Notes: a model not told the origin generated them from the sequence alone. A stretch of DNA of 64,000 nt from Alphaproteobacteria bacterium (GCA_030425925.1 JAUHZO010000023.1:1-64000); one strand, 5' to 3'; positions 8,796 to 17,554 are shown, counted from the stretch's first letter. Made by a program: numbers and translations.

Positions 8796-9716
8796 GTGCA
8801 AACCACCTTGCGTTCCGCAATCACCTTCCAGGGCGTCGGCCTGCACTCGGGCCGCCCGGCCCGGATGACCATCCGCCCGGCCAGCGCCGAACACGGCATC
8901 TGGTTCAAACGCACCGACATCGCCTTGGGTGACACGCTGGTGCCCGCGCGCTGGGACGCGGTCGAGGTGTCGCCCCTGTGCACGCGCATCGTGAACGGTG
9001 CCGGCGTTTCGGTCTCGACCATCGAGCACGTGATGGCGGCGCTGGCAGGCTGCGGCGTGCACAACGCCCTGATCGAGATCGACGGCCCCGAAGTGCCGAT
9101 CCTCGACGGCTCGGCGGCCCCCTTTGTGCGTGGCCTGCTGTCGCGGGGCGTGCGCCGCCTTGTCGCGCCCGTGCGCGCCATTCGCATCCTCAATTCCGTC
9201 TCGGTGCATACCAGCGGCGGCTGGGCCCGGCTCAGCCCCGCCGACGGCACCACGATGCGCTTTCACATCGCGTTCGAGGACGCGGCGATCGGCGCGCAGA
9301 CCAAGACGCTGAACCTGGCCAATGGCAGCTTTGTCCGCGAGCTGTGCGACAGCCGCACCTTCTGCCGTCGCGCCGATGTCGACCAGATGCGCGCCCACGG
9401 GCTGGCGCTGGGTGGCATCCCCGGCGAAAACGCCGTGGTGTTTGACGGCGACCGGGTGGAAAGCGGCACGCTGCGCCATGCCGACGAACCGGTGCGGCAC
9501 AAGATGCTGGATGCGCTGGGCGACCTGGCGCTGGCCGGGGCCCCGATCCTGGGCCATTACGACGGCCACAAGGCCGGCCACGCCATCACCAACGCCCTGC
9601 TGCACGAGCTGTTTTCGGCCCATGACAACTATGTCGTCGTGCTGTGCGACGAAAGGATGGCCGAACGTCTGCCCGGGGCCGGGGTCGAACGGCACGAGAT
9701 TCCGGCGGTGGCATGA
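8796..9716 (+). CDS. lpxC: UDP-3-O-acyl-N-acetylglucosamine deacetylase LpxC
   Basis: LpxC is the zinc-dependent deacetylase of the first committed step of lipid A synthesis, in the cytoplasm. The GTG at 8796 follows an aaggacaggg ribosome-binding stretch and gives 306 residues, the usual length. Visible motifs are FQGVGLHSGRPARM near the start, TIEHVMAALAGCGV with a zinc-ligand His, MLDALGDLALAGAPILG with zinc ligands, and GHKAGHAITNAL with the catalytic His region near the end. Its position after the division cluster and before bamD is conserved in Rhodobacterales. Confidence 0.96.
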   Translation: MQTTLRSAITFQGVGLHSGRPARMTIRPASAEHGIWFKRTDIALGDTLVPARWDAVEVSPLCTRIVNGAGVSVSTIEHVMAALAGCGVHNALIEIDGPEVPILDGSAAPFVRGLLSRGVRRLVAPVRAIRILNSVSVHTSGGWARLSPADGTTMRFHIAFEDAAIGAQTKTLNLANGSFVRELCDSRTFCRRADVDQMRAHGLALGGIPGENAVVFDGDRVESGTLRHADEPVRHKMLDALGDLALAGAPILGHYDGHKAGHAITNALLHELFSAHDNYVVVLCDERMAERLPGAGVERHEIPAVA

Positions 9717-9845
9717 TCGCGTCGGCGCTGGGCGAAGGCCCGCGCAGGAAAAGCGCATCAAGACATTTTGCCCCACAAAATTCTGTGCTAAACCCGCTCC
9801 AACGCGGCGTCTGAGCGCCGGGAGAAGATCGGGGGATCGTCGAGC

Positions 9846-10688
9846 ATGGCAGCCGGCAGAGTGATCGCAGGACTATGTGTGGCGCTGGTTCTGGCAGGGT
9901 GCGACGAGTTGCGCCGCCGCGACCGGGCACCGGACGGACGTCCGCTTGAGGAATTCACCGCTCAGCAGATTTTCGAGCGCGGCGAGTATGAGTTGTCGCA
10001 GAAGGACCCCGAGGAAGCGGCGTTCTTCTTTGGCGAGATCGAGCGGCTGTACCCCTATTCCGACTGGGCCAAGCGGGCGCTGATCATGCAGGCCTTTGCC
10101 TATCATCAGGACAAGGATTACGAGAACGCCCGCTCGGCGGCGCAGCGGTTCATCGATTTCTATCCCGCCGATGACGACGCGGCCTATGCGCAGTACCTGC
10201 TGGCGCTCAGCTATTACGACCAGATCGAACTGGTGGGTCGCGACCAGGGCCTGACCTTCCAGGCGCTGCAGGCGCTGCGCGCGGTGATCGAGCGCTATCC
10301 CGACAGCGAATATGCCCGGTCGGCCATCCTGAAATTCGACCTGGCCTTTGACCATCTCGCCGGGAAAGAGATGGAGATCGGCCGCTACTATCTGAAGCGC
10401 GACCATTTCGGCGCGGCGATCAACCGGTTCCGCGTGGTGGTGGAGGATTTCCAGACCACGTCGCACACCGCCGAGGCGCTGCACCGTCTGGTCGAGGCCT
10501 ATCTGTCGCTGGGGCTGGTGGAAGAGGCGCAGACCGCCGGGGCGGTGCTGGGCTACAACTACCAATCCTCGGACTGGTACGAGGACAGCTACAAGCTGCT
10601 GACCGGGCAGGGGCTGGAGCCGAAGGTGTTCGACAACAACTGGCTGGGCCAGGTCTATCGCCAGATGGTCCGGGGCCAGTGGCTCTAG
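9846..10688 (+). CDS. bamD: Outer membrane assembly lipoprotein BamD
   Basis: BamD is the essential lipoprotein of the BAM complex that folds beta-barrels into the outer membrane. It has 280 residues with a lipoprotein signal (lipobox LAGC, lipidated Cys at 19) and TPR-like repeats typical of YfiO/ComL. Examples are FERGEYELSQKDPEEAAFFFGEIERLYPYSDWA (split over several lines of helix pairs), RSAAQRFIDFYP, and the later HTAEALHRLVEAYLSLG. It lies between lpxC and recN on the same strand. Confidence 0.95.
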   Translation: MAAGRVIAGLCVALVLAGCDELRRRDRAPDGRPLEEFTAQQIFERGEYELSQKDPEEAAFFFGEIERLYPYSDWAKRALIMQAFAYHQDKDYENARSAAQRFIDFYPADDDAAYAQYLLALSYYDQIELVGRDQGLTFQALQALRAVIERYPDSEYARSAILKFDLAFDHLAGKEMEIGRYYLKRDHFGAAINRFRVVVEDFQTTSHTAEALHRLVEAYLSLGLVEEAQTAGAVLGYNYQSSDWYEDSYKLLTGQGLEPKVFDNNWLGQVYRQMVRGQWL

Positions 10689-10692
10689 GCGC

Positions 10693-10714
10693 GGCGGGGT
10701 GAACCCCGCCCTAC
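10693..10714 (-). repeat. GTAG-type REP hairpin between bamD and recN
   Basis: GGCGGGGT (10693-10700), a 2-nt loop, ACCCCGCC (10703-10710), then CTAC (10711-10714). Read on the minus strand this is GTAG followed by a perfect 8-bp hairpin, the layout of REP sequences mobilised by RAYT transposases. A second element with the same geometry but another stem is at 17228-17249. Confidence 0.6.
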
Positions 10715-10726
10715 GGGACGACGCAA

Positions 10727-12379
10727 ATGCTGCGCGCGCTTGAAATCCGCGACATGCTGATCATCGACCGGCTGGAGCTTGGCTTCCAGCCGGGGTTGAA
10801 CGTGCTGACCGGCGAAACCGGGGCGGGCAAGTCCATCCTTCTGGATTCGCTGGGATTCGTGCTGGGATGGCGGGGCCGGGCGGAACTGGTGCGCGCCGGG
10901 GCCGCGCAGGGCGAGGTGACGGCGGTGTTCGACCTGGCGCCGGACCATGCCGTACATGGCGTGCTGGACGAGGCCGGTCTGCCCGGAGGGGACGAGTTGA
11001 TCCTGCGCCGGATCAACACCCGCGACGGGCGCAAGACCGGCTGGGTCAACGACCGGCGCGTGTCGGGCGAAGTGCTGCGGCGGATTTCCGAACACCTGGT
11101 GGAACTGCACGGCCAGCATGACGATCGCGGTTTGCTGGACCCCAAAGGTCATCGGGCGATCCTCGACCTCTACAGCGGCGAGGAGGCCGCGCTGGCGCAG
11201 GTGGCCGGGGCCTGGCGCGCACGGTCTGAGGCGCGCAAGGCGCTGGCTTCGGCCGAGGCCGCGCTGGAGGCGGTGCGCAGCCAGGAGGATTTCCTGCGCC
11301 ACGCGGTGGCCGAACTGACCACGCTGGCCCCCGAAACAGGGGAAGAGGCAGAGCTGGACGCGCGCCGCCGCAGCATGCAGGCGGCCGAAAAGATCCGCGA
11401 GGACATCGCCCGCGCGTCTGACGCGCTGGGCTATGAAGGGGCCGAAGGTGCCATGTCCGGCGCGCTGCGCTGGCTCGAAGGGGTGGCGGACCGCGCCGAC
11501 GGGCGGCTCGACGCGCCGCTGGCCGCGCTGACCCGCGCCATGGCCGAGCTGGACGAGGCCGCCCGCGGCGTGGCCGATTGCCTCGACGCGCTGGACTTCG
11601 ACCCGCACGAGCTGGAGGCCACCGAAGAGCGGCTGTTTGCGCTGCGCGCCCTGGCGCGCAAGCACAACGTCCAGCCCGACGCCCTGCCGAGGCTTGCGGC
11701 GCATCTGTCGCAGCAACTCGACGCGCTGGATGCCGGGGCGGACCGGATCGACAGCTGTGCCCGCGCGGTGCAGGACGCGGATGCGGCGTATGACGCGGCA
11801 GCGGCACAGCTTGGCGCGGTGCGCCGCGCCGCCGCGGCGCGGCTGGATGCGGCGATGCTGGCCGAACTGGCCCCGTTGAAGATGGAGCGCGCGGTGTTCC
11901 GCACCGAGGTGACCGAGGCCGCGCCGGGCCCGGAGGGCGTGGACGCGGTGCAATTCACCGTGGCCACCAATCCCGGCGCGCCGGCGGGGCCGCTGAACAA
12001 GATCGCCTCGGGCGGGGAACTGTCGCGCTTTTTGCTGGCGCTCAAGGTCTGCCTGTCGGAAGAGCGCAACGCTGCGGTGACGATGATCTTTGACGAGATC
12101 GACCGCGGCGTCGGTGGCGCCACCGCGGATGCCGTGGGGCGGCGGCTCAAGGCGCTGGCGGCCGGCGGGCAGGTGCTGGTGGTGACGCACTCGCCCCAGG
12201 TGGCCGCGCTGGGGGCGCATCACTGGCGGGTGGAAAAGCGGGTCGAGGGCGAGGTGACCACCTCGACCGTGGTGCCGCTGCCCGGGGCCGAGCGCGAGGG
12301 CGAGATCGCGCGCATGCTGTCGGGCGACACCGTCACGGACGAGGCCCGCGCCGCGGCGCGGGCCCTGCTGGCCGGATAG
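10727..12379 (+). CDS. recN: DNA repair protein RecN
   Basis: RecN is an SMC-like ATPase acting at double-strand breaks. The 550-residue protein has Walker A GETGAGKS at 29-36, long central coiled-coil arms rich in Ala/Glu/Arg, and a C-terminal ATPase half with the signature GGELSRFLLALK, Walker B VTMIFDEIDRGVGG and the H-loop VVTHSPQVAA. Length matches the family. No SOS box is obvious in the 38-bp gap, which is filled by a REP hairpin. It ends 9 bp from the convergent DUF1772 gene. Confidence 0.96.
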   Translation: MLRALEIRDMLIIDRLELGFQPGLNVLTGETGAGKSILLDSLGFVLGWRGRAELVRAGAAQGEVTAVFDLAPDHAVHGVLDEAGLPGGDELILRRINTRDGRKTGWVNDRRVSGEVLRRISEHLVELHGQHDDRGLLDPKGHRAILDLYSGEEAALAQVAGAWRARSEARKALASAEAALEAVRSQEDFLRHAVAELTTLAPETGEEAELDARRRSMQAAEKIREDIARASDALGYEGAEGAMSGALRWLEGVADRADGRLDAPLAALTRAMAELDEAARGVADCLDALDFDPHELEATEERLFALRALARKHNVQPDALPRLAAHLSQQLDALDAGADRIDSCARAVQDADAAYDAAAAQLGAVRRAAAARLDAAMLAELAPLKMERAVFRTEVTEAAPGPEGVDAVQFTVATNPGAPAGPLNKIASGGELSRFLLALKVCLSEERNAAVTMIFDEIDRGVGGATADAVGRRLKALAAGGQVLVVTHSPQVAALGAHHWRVEKRVEGEVTTSTVVPLPGAEREGEIARMLSGDTVTDEARAAARALLAG

Positions 12380-12388
12380 GCGCGGCGT

Positions 12389-12880
12389 TCAGCCCAACCG
12401 CATCAGGCCCCAGCCGCACAGCAGCAGTGCCAGCCCGGAAAACCCGGTTCGGATCATGTTGAACATCTGCCAGCGCGGCGAATAGTCCTGCCAGATCGCG
12501 CGGGCGGTCTCGATGTCGTCGGGCACGACCTGCTGCGCCAGCGCCTGGTTCATCGGCACGTTCACCAGAACGGTCAGCACCATCCCGCCCAGCCCGTAGA
12601 CCAGTGCCGCCGCCCCAAAGGCCATGGCGGCGGCTGTGCCGCCGTCGTGCCAGGCCAGGAGCGCGGCCAGGGCCAGCACGAAGGGCGTGCCAAAGAAGGC
12701 GGGGGCAAAGACGGCATTGCGCACGCTGGCATTCATTTCCTGCATGGCGGGGATCGCCAGCCGCGGGTCGAGCGCATCGAGCCCCCACATGGTAGAGCAG
12801 ACCCAGGCATAGAAGAACCCGAAGATCGCCCCGCTCAGCAGCAGCGCGGCAAAGGCGGTGATCTGTGTCGGCGCGCTCAT
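12389..12880 (-). CDS. DUF1772 membrane protein
   Basis: A 163-residue integral membrane protein with four predicted membrane segments, matching DUF1772, whose fungal relatives include anthrone oxygenase-like proteins. Family marks are FFYAWVCSTMWGLDALDP near the N-terminus, NVPMNQAL in the middle, and a Trp/Arg segment (IWQDYSPRWQMFNMIRTGFS) before the last helix. It overlaps the upstream membrane protein by ATGA, so they form an operon. That operon is divergent from a TetR regulator that probably controls it. Bacterial function is not established. Confidence 0.8.
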   Translation of the reverse strand: MSAPTQITAFAALLLSGAIFGFFYAWVCSTMWGLDALDPRLAIPAMQEMNASVRNAVFAPAFFGTPFVLALAALLAWHDGGTAAAMAFGAAALVYGLGGMVLTVLVNVPMNQALAQQVVPDDIETARAIWQDYSPRWQMFNMIRTGFSGLALLLCGWGLMRLG

Positions 12881-13251
12881 GCCCGTGCCTCCGCGTGGCT
12901 GCGCAGCGCCGGAAGGGCCTGCACCAGCAGGGTCAGAACGGCGGCCTGCGCCGCAAGCACCCCGGGCCAGATTTGCGGAAAGGCCGGGTCGACATATTTG
13001 TGCGGCCCGAACGAAACCAGCGCCATCAGCGCGGCCAGCCCGCCCAGCATCAGCGCGGGCAGACGGCGTTCGGCCATCAGGGCGGCGGCCAGGGCCGCGG
13101 CGATGGCCGCAGCAAGGAAGGGCGCCATGGCAAAGGGCGCTATCCGCGCCGGCGGGTGCGGCGGCACGCCGGCATAAAGCGCGCCCAGCATGATCGTCTG
13201 CACGACGATCAGCACCGCCAGCGCGGTACGGAAGGGGAGGGGATCGGTCAT
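12877..13251 (-). CDS. Small membrane protein, unknown
   Basis: The ATG at 13251 gives 124 residues with four hydrophobic segments (LAVLIVVQTIMLGALYAG, an Ala-rich segment, LMLGGLAALMALVSFG, and LAAQAAVLTLLVQAL). It is the first gene of a two-gene operon with the DUF1772 protein (4-bp overlap) and divergent from a TetR gene. No enzyme motif is visible. It may be a partner or substrate-related membrane subunit. Confidence 0.75.
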   Translation of the reverse strand: MTDPLPFRTALAVLIVVQTIMLGALYAGVPPHPPARIAPFAMAPFLAAAIAAALAAALMAERRLPALMLGGLAALMALVSFGPHKYVDPAFPQIWPGVLAAQAAVLTLLVQALPALRSHAEARA

Positions 13252-13297
13252 CGGAGTTCCTTTCGCGGGAGGTATTATCAAGGATGTCTTCAAGGGG

Positions 13298-13342
13298 GTG
13301 TATTCATGTGTACGGCTGGACAAGGGCGTACATGTGTGTACG
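13298..13342. promoter_or_regulatory. Likely TetR operator with repeated TGTACG half-sites
   Basis: CGTACATGTGTGTACG at 13327-13342 is a perfect inverted repeat (arms CGTACA/TGTACG, 4-bp spacer). A related half-site ATGTGTACGG lies at 13306-13315. Both lie in the 125-bp divergent region, 35-80 bp before the TetR start, where an autoregulatory operator is expected. Confidence 0.6.
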
Positions 13343-13376
13343 GTCAGGGTCAAGAAAGATTTCGGAAAGGAACGAC

Positions 13377-13973
13377 ATGGGACCGGACGCACGCGACAGG
13401 CGGGAGGAAGAGATTGCCCGGGCGGCCTATGACATCCTGGCGGAAAAGGGCCTGCCGGGGCTGTCGATGCTGGCGGTGGCAAAGCGGGCCAAGGCATCGA
13501 ACGAAACGCTGTACCGCTGGTATGGCGACAAGATCGGCCTGTTCCGGGCGCTGATTGCGCGCAACGCGGCTCTGGTGGCGGACCGGCTGGACGCGGGGCT
13601 GGACGCGGGGGCACCGCCACGCGCGGTCTTGCAGCAGGCCGGGCCGCTGCTGCTGGAGATGCTGCTCAGCCCGCGTGCCATCGCGCTGAACCGGGCCGCC
13701 GCGGCGGATGCCAGCGACTCGCTGGGGCAGGTGCTGGCCGAGGCCGGGCGGGGGGCGGTGTTCCCGCGCATCGTGGCACTGTTTGACAGGCTTGTGGCAG
13801 AGGGCCTTGTGGCCGGCCCGGCCGAGGCCGCGGCAGCGCTGTGGGTCGACCTGCTGGTGGGCGACTGGCAGATCCGCTGCGCCACGGGCGCAATGGCCCG
13901 GCCCGACACCGCCGCCTGCGCAGCCCGCGCCTCCCGCGCCGAGGACCTGCTGTTCCGGTTGCTGGGCCGCTGA
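13377..13973 (+). CDS. TetR/AcrR family transcriptional regulator
   Basis: The ATG at 13377, after gaaaggaacgac, gives 198 residues; the frame extends upstream only through the operator region. The N-terminal helix-turn-helix is EIARAAYDILAEKGLPGLSM with LAVAKRAKASNETLYRWYGD (about residues 10-55), followed by an Ala/Leu-rich ligand-binding domain. It is divergent from the DUF1772 membrane pair and separated by a clear inverted repeat, so it is probably a local repressor. The ligand is unknown. Confidence 0.88.
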   Translation: MGPDARDRREEEIARAAYDILAEKGLPGLSMLAVAKRAKASNETLYRWYGDKIGLFRALIARNAALVADRLDAGLDAGAPPRAVLQQAGPLLLEMLLSPRAIALNRAAAADASDSLGQVLAEAGRGAVFPRIVALFDRLVAEGLVAGPAEAAAALWVDLLVGDWQIRCATGAMARPDTAACAARASRAEDLLFRLLGR

Positions 13974-14059
13974 CGCGCGCCTCCGGACGCCCCGGCTGCG
14001 CGGGCCAGGGCCCCGCGCAGCGGCCCGCCCTCCAGCCCGCGTCGTCCGGTCTGCCCGGC

Positions 14060-15433
14060 CTACATGGCCGGAACCAGTTTGCCCGGGTTCATCAGATTCT
14101 GCGGATCAAGCGTGCGTTTCAGCGCGCCCATCACCTGCCAGGCGGGCCCGTGCTCGGCTTCCATGTAGGGCAGCTTGCCCAGCCCCACCCCGTGTTCGCC
14201 GGTCGACGTGCCGCCCAGCCGCAGGGCGCGTTCCACCATGCGGTGCGCCAGCGCCTGCGCGGCCTCCAGTTCCGCCGGGCGGGCCGGGTCGACCAGCAGG
14301 ATGGCGTGGAAATTCCCGTCGCCGACATGGCCCAGGATCGGGCCGGACACCGGGCTGTCCGCGATATCCGCCGCGGTTTCGTTCACCGCCGCCGCCAGTT
14401 GCGAGATCGGCACGCAGATATCGGTGACCAGCGCGGTGGTCCCGGGCCGGCTGGCCAGGATCGCGTAATAGCCGTTGTGCCGCAGCGCCCAGAGTGCGCG
14501 GCGCTCTTCCTCGCGCGCGGACCAGCGGAAGGCTCCGCCGCCGTGATCGGCAGCGATCTCGCCGAAGCGGGCCGCGTCCTGCGCGACGCTGTCGGACGAG
14601 CCGTGGAATTCCAGCATCAGATGCGGTGCTGCGGGCAGGTCCAGCCCGGCATAGGCGTTGAAGGCCTCTGCGGTGCGCGCGCAGGCGAATTCGATCCGCG
14701 CCACCGGGATGCCCATCTGGATGGTTTCGATCACCGCATTCACCGCGGCATCGACATCGCCAAAGGCGCAGATGCCGGCGCTGGTGGCCTCTGGCAGGCC
14801 CGACAGGCGCAGCGTCAGTTCCGTCACCAGCCCCAGCGTGCCTTCCGAGCCCACCATCAGCCCGGTCAGATCGTAGCCCGCCGAGGATTTGCGCGCCCGC
14901 GTGCCGGTGCGGATGATCCGGCCATCGGCCAGCACCACCTCGAGCCCCAGCACGTTGTCGCGCATGGTGCCATAGCGCACCGCCGTGGTGCCCGAGGCCC
15001 GCGTCATCGCCATCCCGCCCAGCGAGGCGTTGGCACCGGGATCGACGGGAAAGAACAGCCCCGTCGCGCGCAGTTCCTCGTTCAGCGCCTCGCGGGTGAC
15101 GCCGGGCTGAACGGTGACGTCCATATCGGCCGGGCGCAGCGCCAGCACCTTGTTCATGCGGCTGAAATCCACCACCACGCCGCCCTGTACCGCCAGCCCG
15201 TGGCCTTCGAGCGAGGTGCCCGCGCCCCAGCCCACCATCGGCAGGCCGGACGCGGCGCAGATCCGGGCCAGCGCCTGCACCTCGCCCGTGGTTTCGGGAT
15301 AGGCCACGGCCTGCGGCGGGGTCGGGGGGAAATGCGTCTCGGACCGGCCATGAAGATCGAGATCGGACTTGGACGTGCTCAGCCGTTCGCCTAGGAGGGA
15401 GGTAAGCGCGGCAAGCGCCTCGGGATTGGGCAT
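14060..15433 (-). CDS. FAD-linked oxidase, GlcD/D-lactate dehydrogenase type
   Basis: This belongs to the FAD-binding type-4 oxidases that oxidise 2-hydroxy acids such as D-lactate or glycolate. The ATG at 15433 has an aaggcggaga ribosome-binding stretch and gives 457 residues; an ATG at 15499 would add a non-conserved tail. The PP-loop FAD domain is visible (PMVGWGAGTSLEGH, ASLGGMAMTRASGT, RKSSAGYDLTGLMVGSEGTLG). The C-terminal substrate domain carries ILGHVGDGNFH and TSTGEHGVGLGK, the metal/His motifs of this class, ending DPQNLMNPGKLV. GlcE/GlcF partners are absent, which favours a stand-alone D-lactate-type enzyme. Confidence 0.88.
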   Translation of the reverse strand: MPNPEALAALTSLLGERLSTSKSDLDLHGRSETHFPPTPPQAVAYPETTGEVQALARICAASGLPMVGWGAGTSLEGHGLAVQGGVVVDFSRMNKVLALRPADMDVTVQPGVTREALNEELRATGLFFPVDPGANASLGGMAMTRASGTTAVRYGTMRDNVLGLEVVLADGRIIRTGTRARKSSAGYDLTGLMVGSEGTLGLVTELTLRLSGLPEATSAGICAFGDVDAAVNAVIETIQMGIPVARIEFACARTAEAFNAYAGLDLPAAPHLMLEFHGSSDSVAQDAARFGEIAADHGGGAFRWSAREEERRALWALRHNGYYAILASRPGTTALVTDICVPISQLAAAVNETAADIADSPVSGPILGHVGDGNFHAILLVDPARPAELEAAQALAHRMVERALRLGGTSTGEHGVGLGKLPYMEAEHGPAWQVMGALKRTLDPQNLMNPGKLVPAM

Positions 15434-15514
15434 CTGGATCTCCGCCTTGGGGATTCCCGATATCTTAACGATTGCACCCGGAGTGGAAAAGTCGCGCATT
15501 CGGAGGACCCGCTT

Positions 15515-17185
15515 GTGCTGAAGGCCCTGCACCGCAGCCTGCGCAAAGGGGCCGCGCGGCTGCCGCGCGGCTGGGACATGGTGCGCCACAAGGGGCCGGG
15601 GCAGGTGGCGTTCTGGTTCATCGCGCTGGCGCTGGGGGTGGCGTCCGGGCTGGCCGCCATCGGCTTTCGCGCCGCTGTCGAGGGGCTGCAGACGCTGGTC
15701 TATGGCACGGCAGACGTCAACCGGCTGGCCAGTTTCGTCGGCACGCTGCCGTGGATCTGGGTGCTGCTGATCCCGGCCATCGGCGGCATCGCGGTGGGCG
15801 TCCTGCTGCACCGCTTCACGCCGGACGGGCGGGTGCGCTCGGTGGCCGATGTCATCGAGGGCGCGGCGCTGAACGACGGGCGGGTGGAAAAGCGCGCGGG
15901 CATCGCCTCGGCCCTGTGTTCGTGGATCACGCTGTCTACCGGAGGCTCCACCGGGCGCGAGGGGCCGGTGGTGCACATCGCCGCCATGGCCTCGTCCTGG
16001 GTGGCCAACACGTTGCGCGTGGACGGTGTCACCGGGCGCGACCTCTTGGGCTGCGCGGTGGCAGCGGCGGTCAGCGCCTCGTTCAACGCGCCCATCGCGG
16101 GGGCGCTGTTTGCGCTCGAGGTGATCCTGCGCCATTTCGCCCTGCACGCCTTTGCGCCCATCGTCGTGGCCAGCGCCGCCGGCACGGTGATCAGCCGGCT
16201 GGTCTATGGCGACGTGACCGAGTTCACGCTGCCGGGCACCACGGTGGTGGAGTTCTACCTGGAACTGCCCGCCTTCTTCTTGCTGGGGCTGGTCTGCGGC
16301 GGGGTGGCGGTGATCATGATGCAGGCGATCTTCTGGGCCGACGATCTGGAAACCCGGCTGCAGCACCGGTTGAACCTGCCGCACTGGCTGCGCCCGGCGC
16401 TGGCCGGGCTGATGCTGGGCGGCATCGCGATCTTCTATCCGCATATCATCGGGGTGGGGTACGAGACGACCTCGCGCGCGCTCACCGGGCAGTTGCTGCT
16501 GCACGAGGCGGTGGTGTTCGCGGTGATCAAGGTGGCGGCGGTGGCCATCACCATGGCGGGCCGCATGGGCGGCGGTGTGTTCTCGCCCGCGCTGATGGTG
16601 GGGTCGCTGACGGGGCTGGCCTTTGGCCTGATCGCCACCGGCGTCTTTCCCGACCAGTCGGGGGCCTTCACGCTGTACGCGCTGGCGGGCATGGGGGCGG
16701 TGGCAGCGGCGGTGCTGGGGGCGCCGATTTCCACAACGCTGATCGTGTTCGAACTGACCGGAGACTGGCAGACCGGGCTGGCGGTGATGGTGTCGGTGTC
16801 GATGTCCACCGCGCTGGCCTCGCGCCTGGTGGACCGGTCGTTCTTCCTGACCCAGCTGGAACGGCGCAACGTGCATCTGGCGGCGGGGCCACAGGCCTAT
16901 CTGCTGGCGATGTTCCGGGTACAGGGGGTGATGCGCAAGCCGATGGAGGCCGGTGCCGCGGACGAGGCGGCCTGCCTGAAGATGATCGACCAGGGGCTTT
17001 GGGTGCGCGCCACGGCGACGCTGGAAACGGCGCTGCCGATCTTCGACCGCTCCGGCGTGGATTTCCTGCCGGTGGTGATCTTCAACGACGGCGAACCGGT
17101 GCTGCAGGGCGCGCTGTTCCATGTGGACGCGCTGAAGGCCTATAACCGGGCGCTGGCGGCGACGGCGGAGGAGGAGCACTCCTGA
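15515..17185 (+). CDS. CLC-family chloride channel or Cl-/H+ antiporter
   Basis: A 556-residue CLC protein starting at GTG 15515 after a GGAGGA ribosome-binding site. Conserved ion-pathway segments are STGGSTGREGPVVHIA (about residues 141-156, with the gating Glu 149 in GREGP) and GGGVFSPALMVG, plus AAVLGAPISTTLIVFELTG. About ten membrane segments are evident. The C-terminal 110 residues form a single CBS-like cytosolic domain (DFLPVVIFNDGEPVLQGAL). Retention of the gating Glu is compatible with either channel or antiporter. It is divergent from the FAD oxidase gene, with an 81-bp gap. Confidence 0.9.
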   Translation: MLKALHRSLRKGAARLPRGWDMVRHKGPGQVAFWFIALALGVASGLAAIGFRAAVEGLQTLVYGTADVNRLASFVGTLPWIWVLLIPAIGGIAVGVLLHRFTPDGRVRSVADVIEGAALNDGRVEKRAGIASALCSWITLSTGGSTGREGPVVHIAAMASSWVANTLRVDGVTGRDLLGCAVAAAVSASFNAPIAGALFALEVILRHFALHAFAPIVVASAAGTVISRLVYGDVTEFTLPGTTVVEFYLELPAFFLLGLVCGGVAVIMMQAIFWADDLETRLQHRLNLPHWLRPALAGLMLGGIAIFYPHIIGVGYETTSRALTGQLLLHEAVVFAVIKVAAVAITMAGRMGGGVFSPALMVGSLTGLAFGLIATGVFPDQSGAFTLYALAGMGAVAAAVLGAPISTTLIVFELTGDWQTGLAVMVSVSMSTALASRLVDRSFFLTQLERRNVHLAAGPQAYLLAMFRVQGVMRKPMEAGAADEAACLKMIDQGLWVRATATLETALPIFDRSGVDFLPVVIFNDGEPVLQGALFHVDALKAYNRALAATAEEEHS

Positions 17186-17227
17186 GGCGTTGCGGTGAGG
17201 TGCGCCGACGTGCATCCCGGACGGGGA

Positions 17228-17249
17228 GGTGCGCTGTAGCGCACCCTAC
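17228..17249 (-). repeat. GTAG-type REP hairpin after the CLC gene
   Basis: GGTGCGCT (17228-17235), a 2-nt loop, AGCGCACC (17238-17245), then CTAC (17246-17249). The geometry is identical to the element at 10693-10714 (8-bp stem, 2-nt loop, CTAC flank), while the stem sequence differs. Confidence 0.6.
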
Positions 17250-17263
17250 GGCGTTTGGTTCGG

Positions 17264-17428
17264 TCACGGTGAGGCCTGCAAGCGGAACCGCGTGGGGCAA
17301 TCGTCGGGCACCCAGGCCCGGTAGGCCGGTGTCAGCCTGCCAGGGTCTGCACAGACATGGCGGAGCGCCAGAGCGCTGGCGCCGGTCAACCCCGCCAGCA
17401 GCAGGAGATTGACCACGACGCTTGTCAC
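17264..17428 (-). CDS. Possible small membrane-anchored protein (54 aa)
   Basis: A GTG-initiated frame encodes MTSVVVNLLLLAGLTGASAL, then a short tail with two Cys and RAWVPDDCPTRFRLQASP. One N-terminal hydrophobic segment followed by a polar tail is typical of small membrane or exported proteins. The ribosome-binding site is weak. It ends beside the REP hairpin. I do not recognise a family. Confidence 0.4.
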   Translation of the reverse strand: MTSVVVNLLLLAGLTGASALALRHVCADPGRLTPAYRAWVPDDCPTRFRLQASP

Positions 17429-17455
17429 GCCCGTGCGCCGTCCGGCAGGCGGCCT

Positions 17456-17554
17456 TCAGGGGGTGCGCCTGCGCCCGGGTTTGGCGCTGCGGGGGTTGAT
17501 ATAGACCTCGTCCAGCCTGCGGGCTTCACGTCTGTCCCGCCATCGCCTGAGCAT
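17456..17554 (-). CDS. Possible basic microprotein (32 aa)
   Basis: ATG at 17554 with AAGG five bases upstream encodes a very basic peptide (MLRRWRDRREARRLDEVYIN, then PRSAKPGRRRTP). It ends 27 bp before the next small frame on the same strand, so they could be cotranscribed. Only frame quality and context support it. Confidence 0.3.
   Translation of the reverse strand: MLRRWRDRREARRLDEVYINPRSAKPGRRRTP

Noticed and set aside
15500-17215. Long open frame on the minus strand continuing upstream of the FAD oxidase through the CLC gene
   Set aside because: It is His/Arg/Gln-rich antisense to the well-supported CLC gene; such shadows are expected at this GC content.
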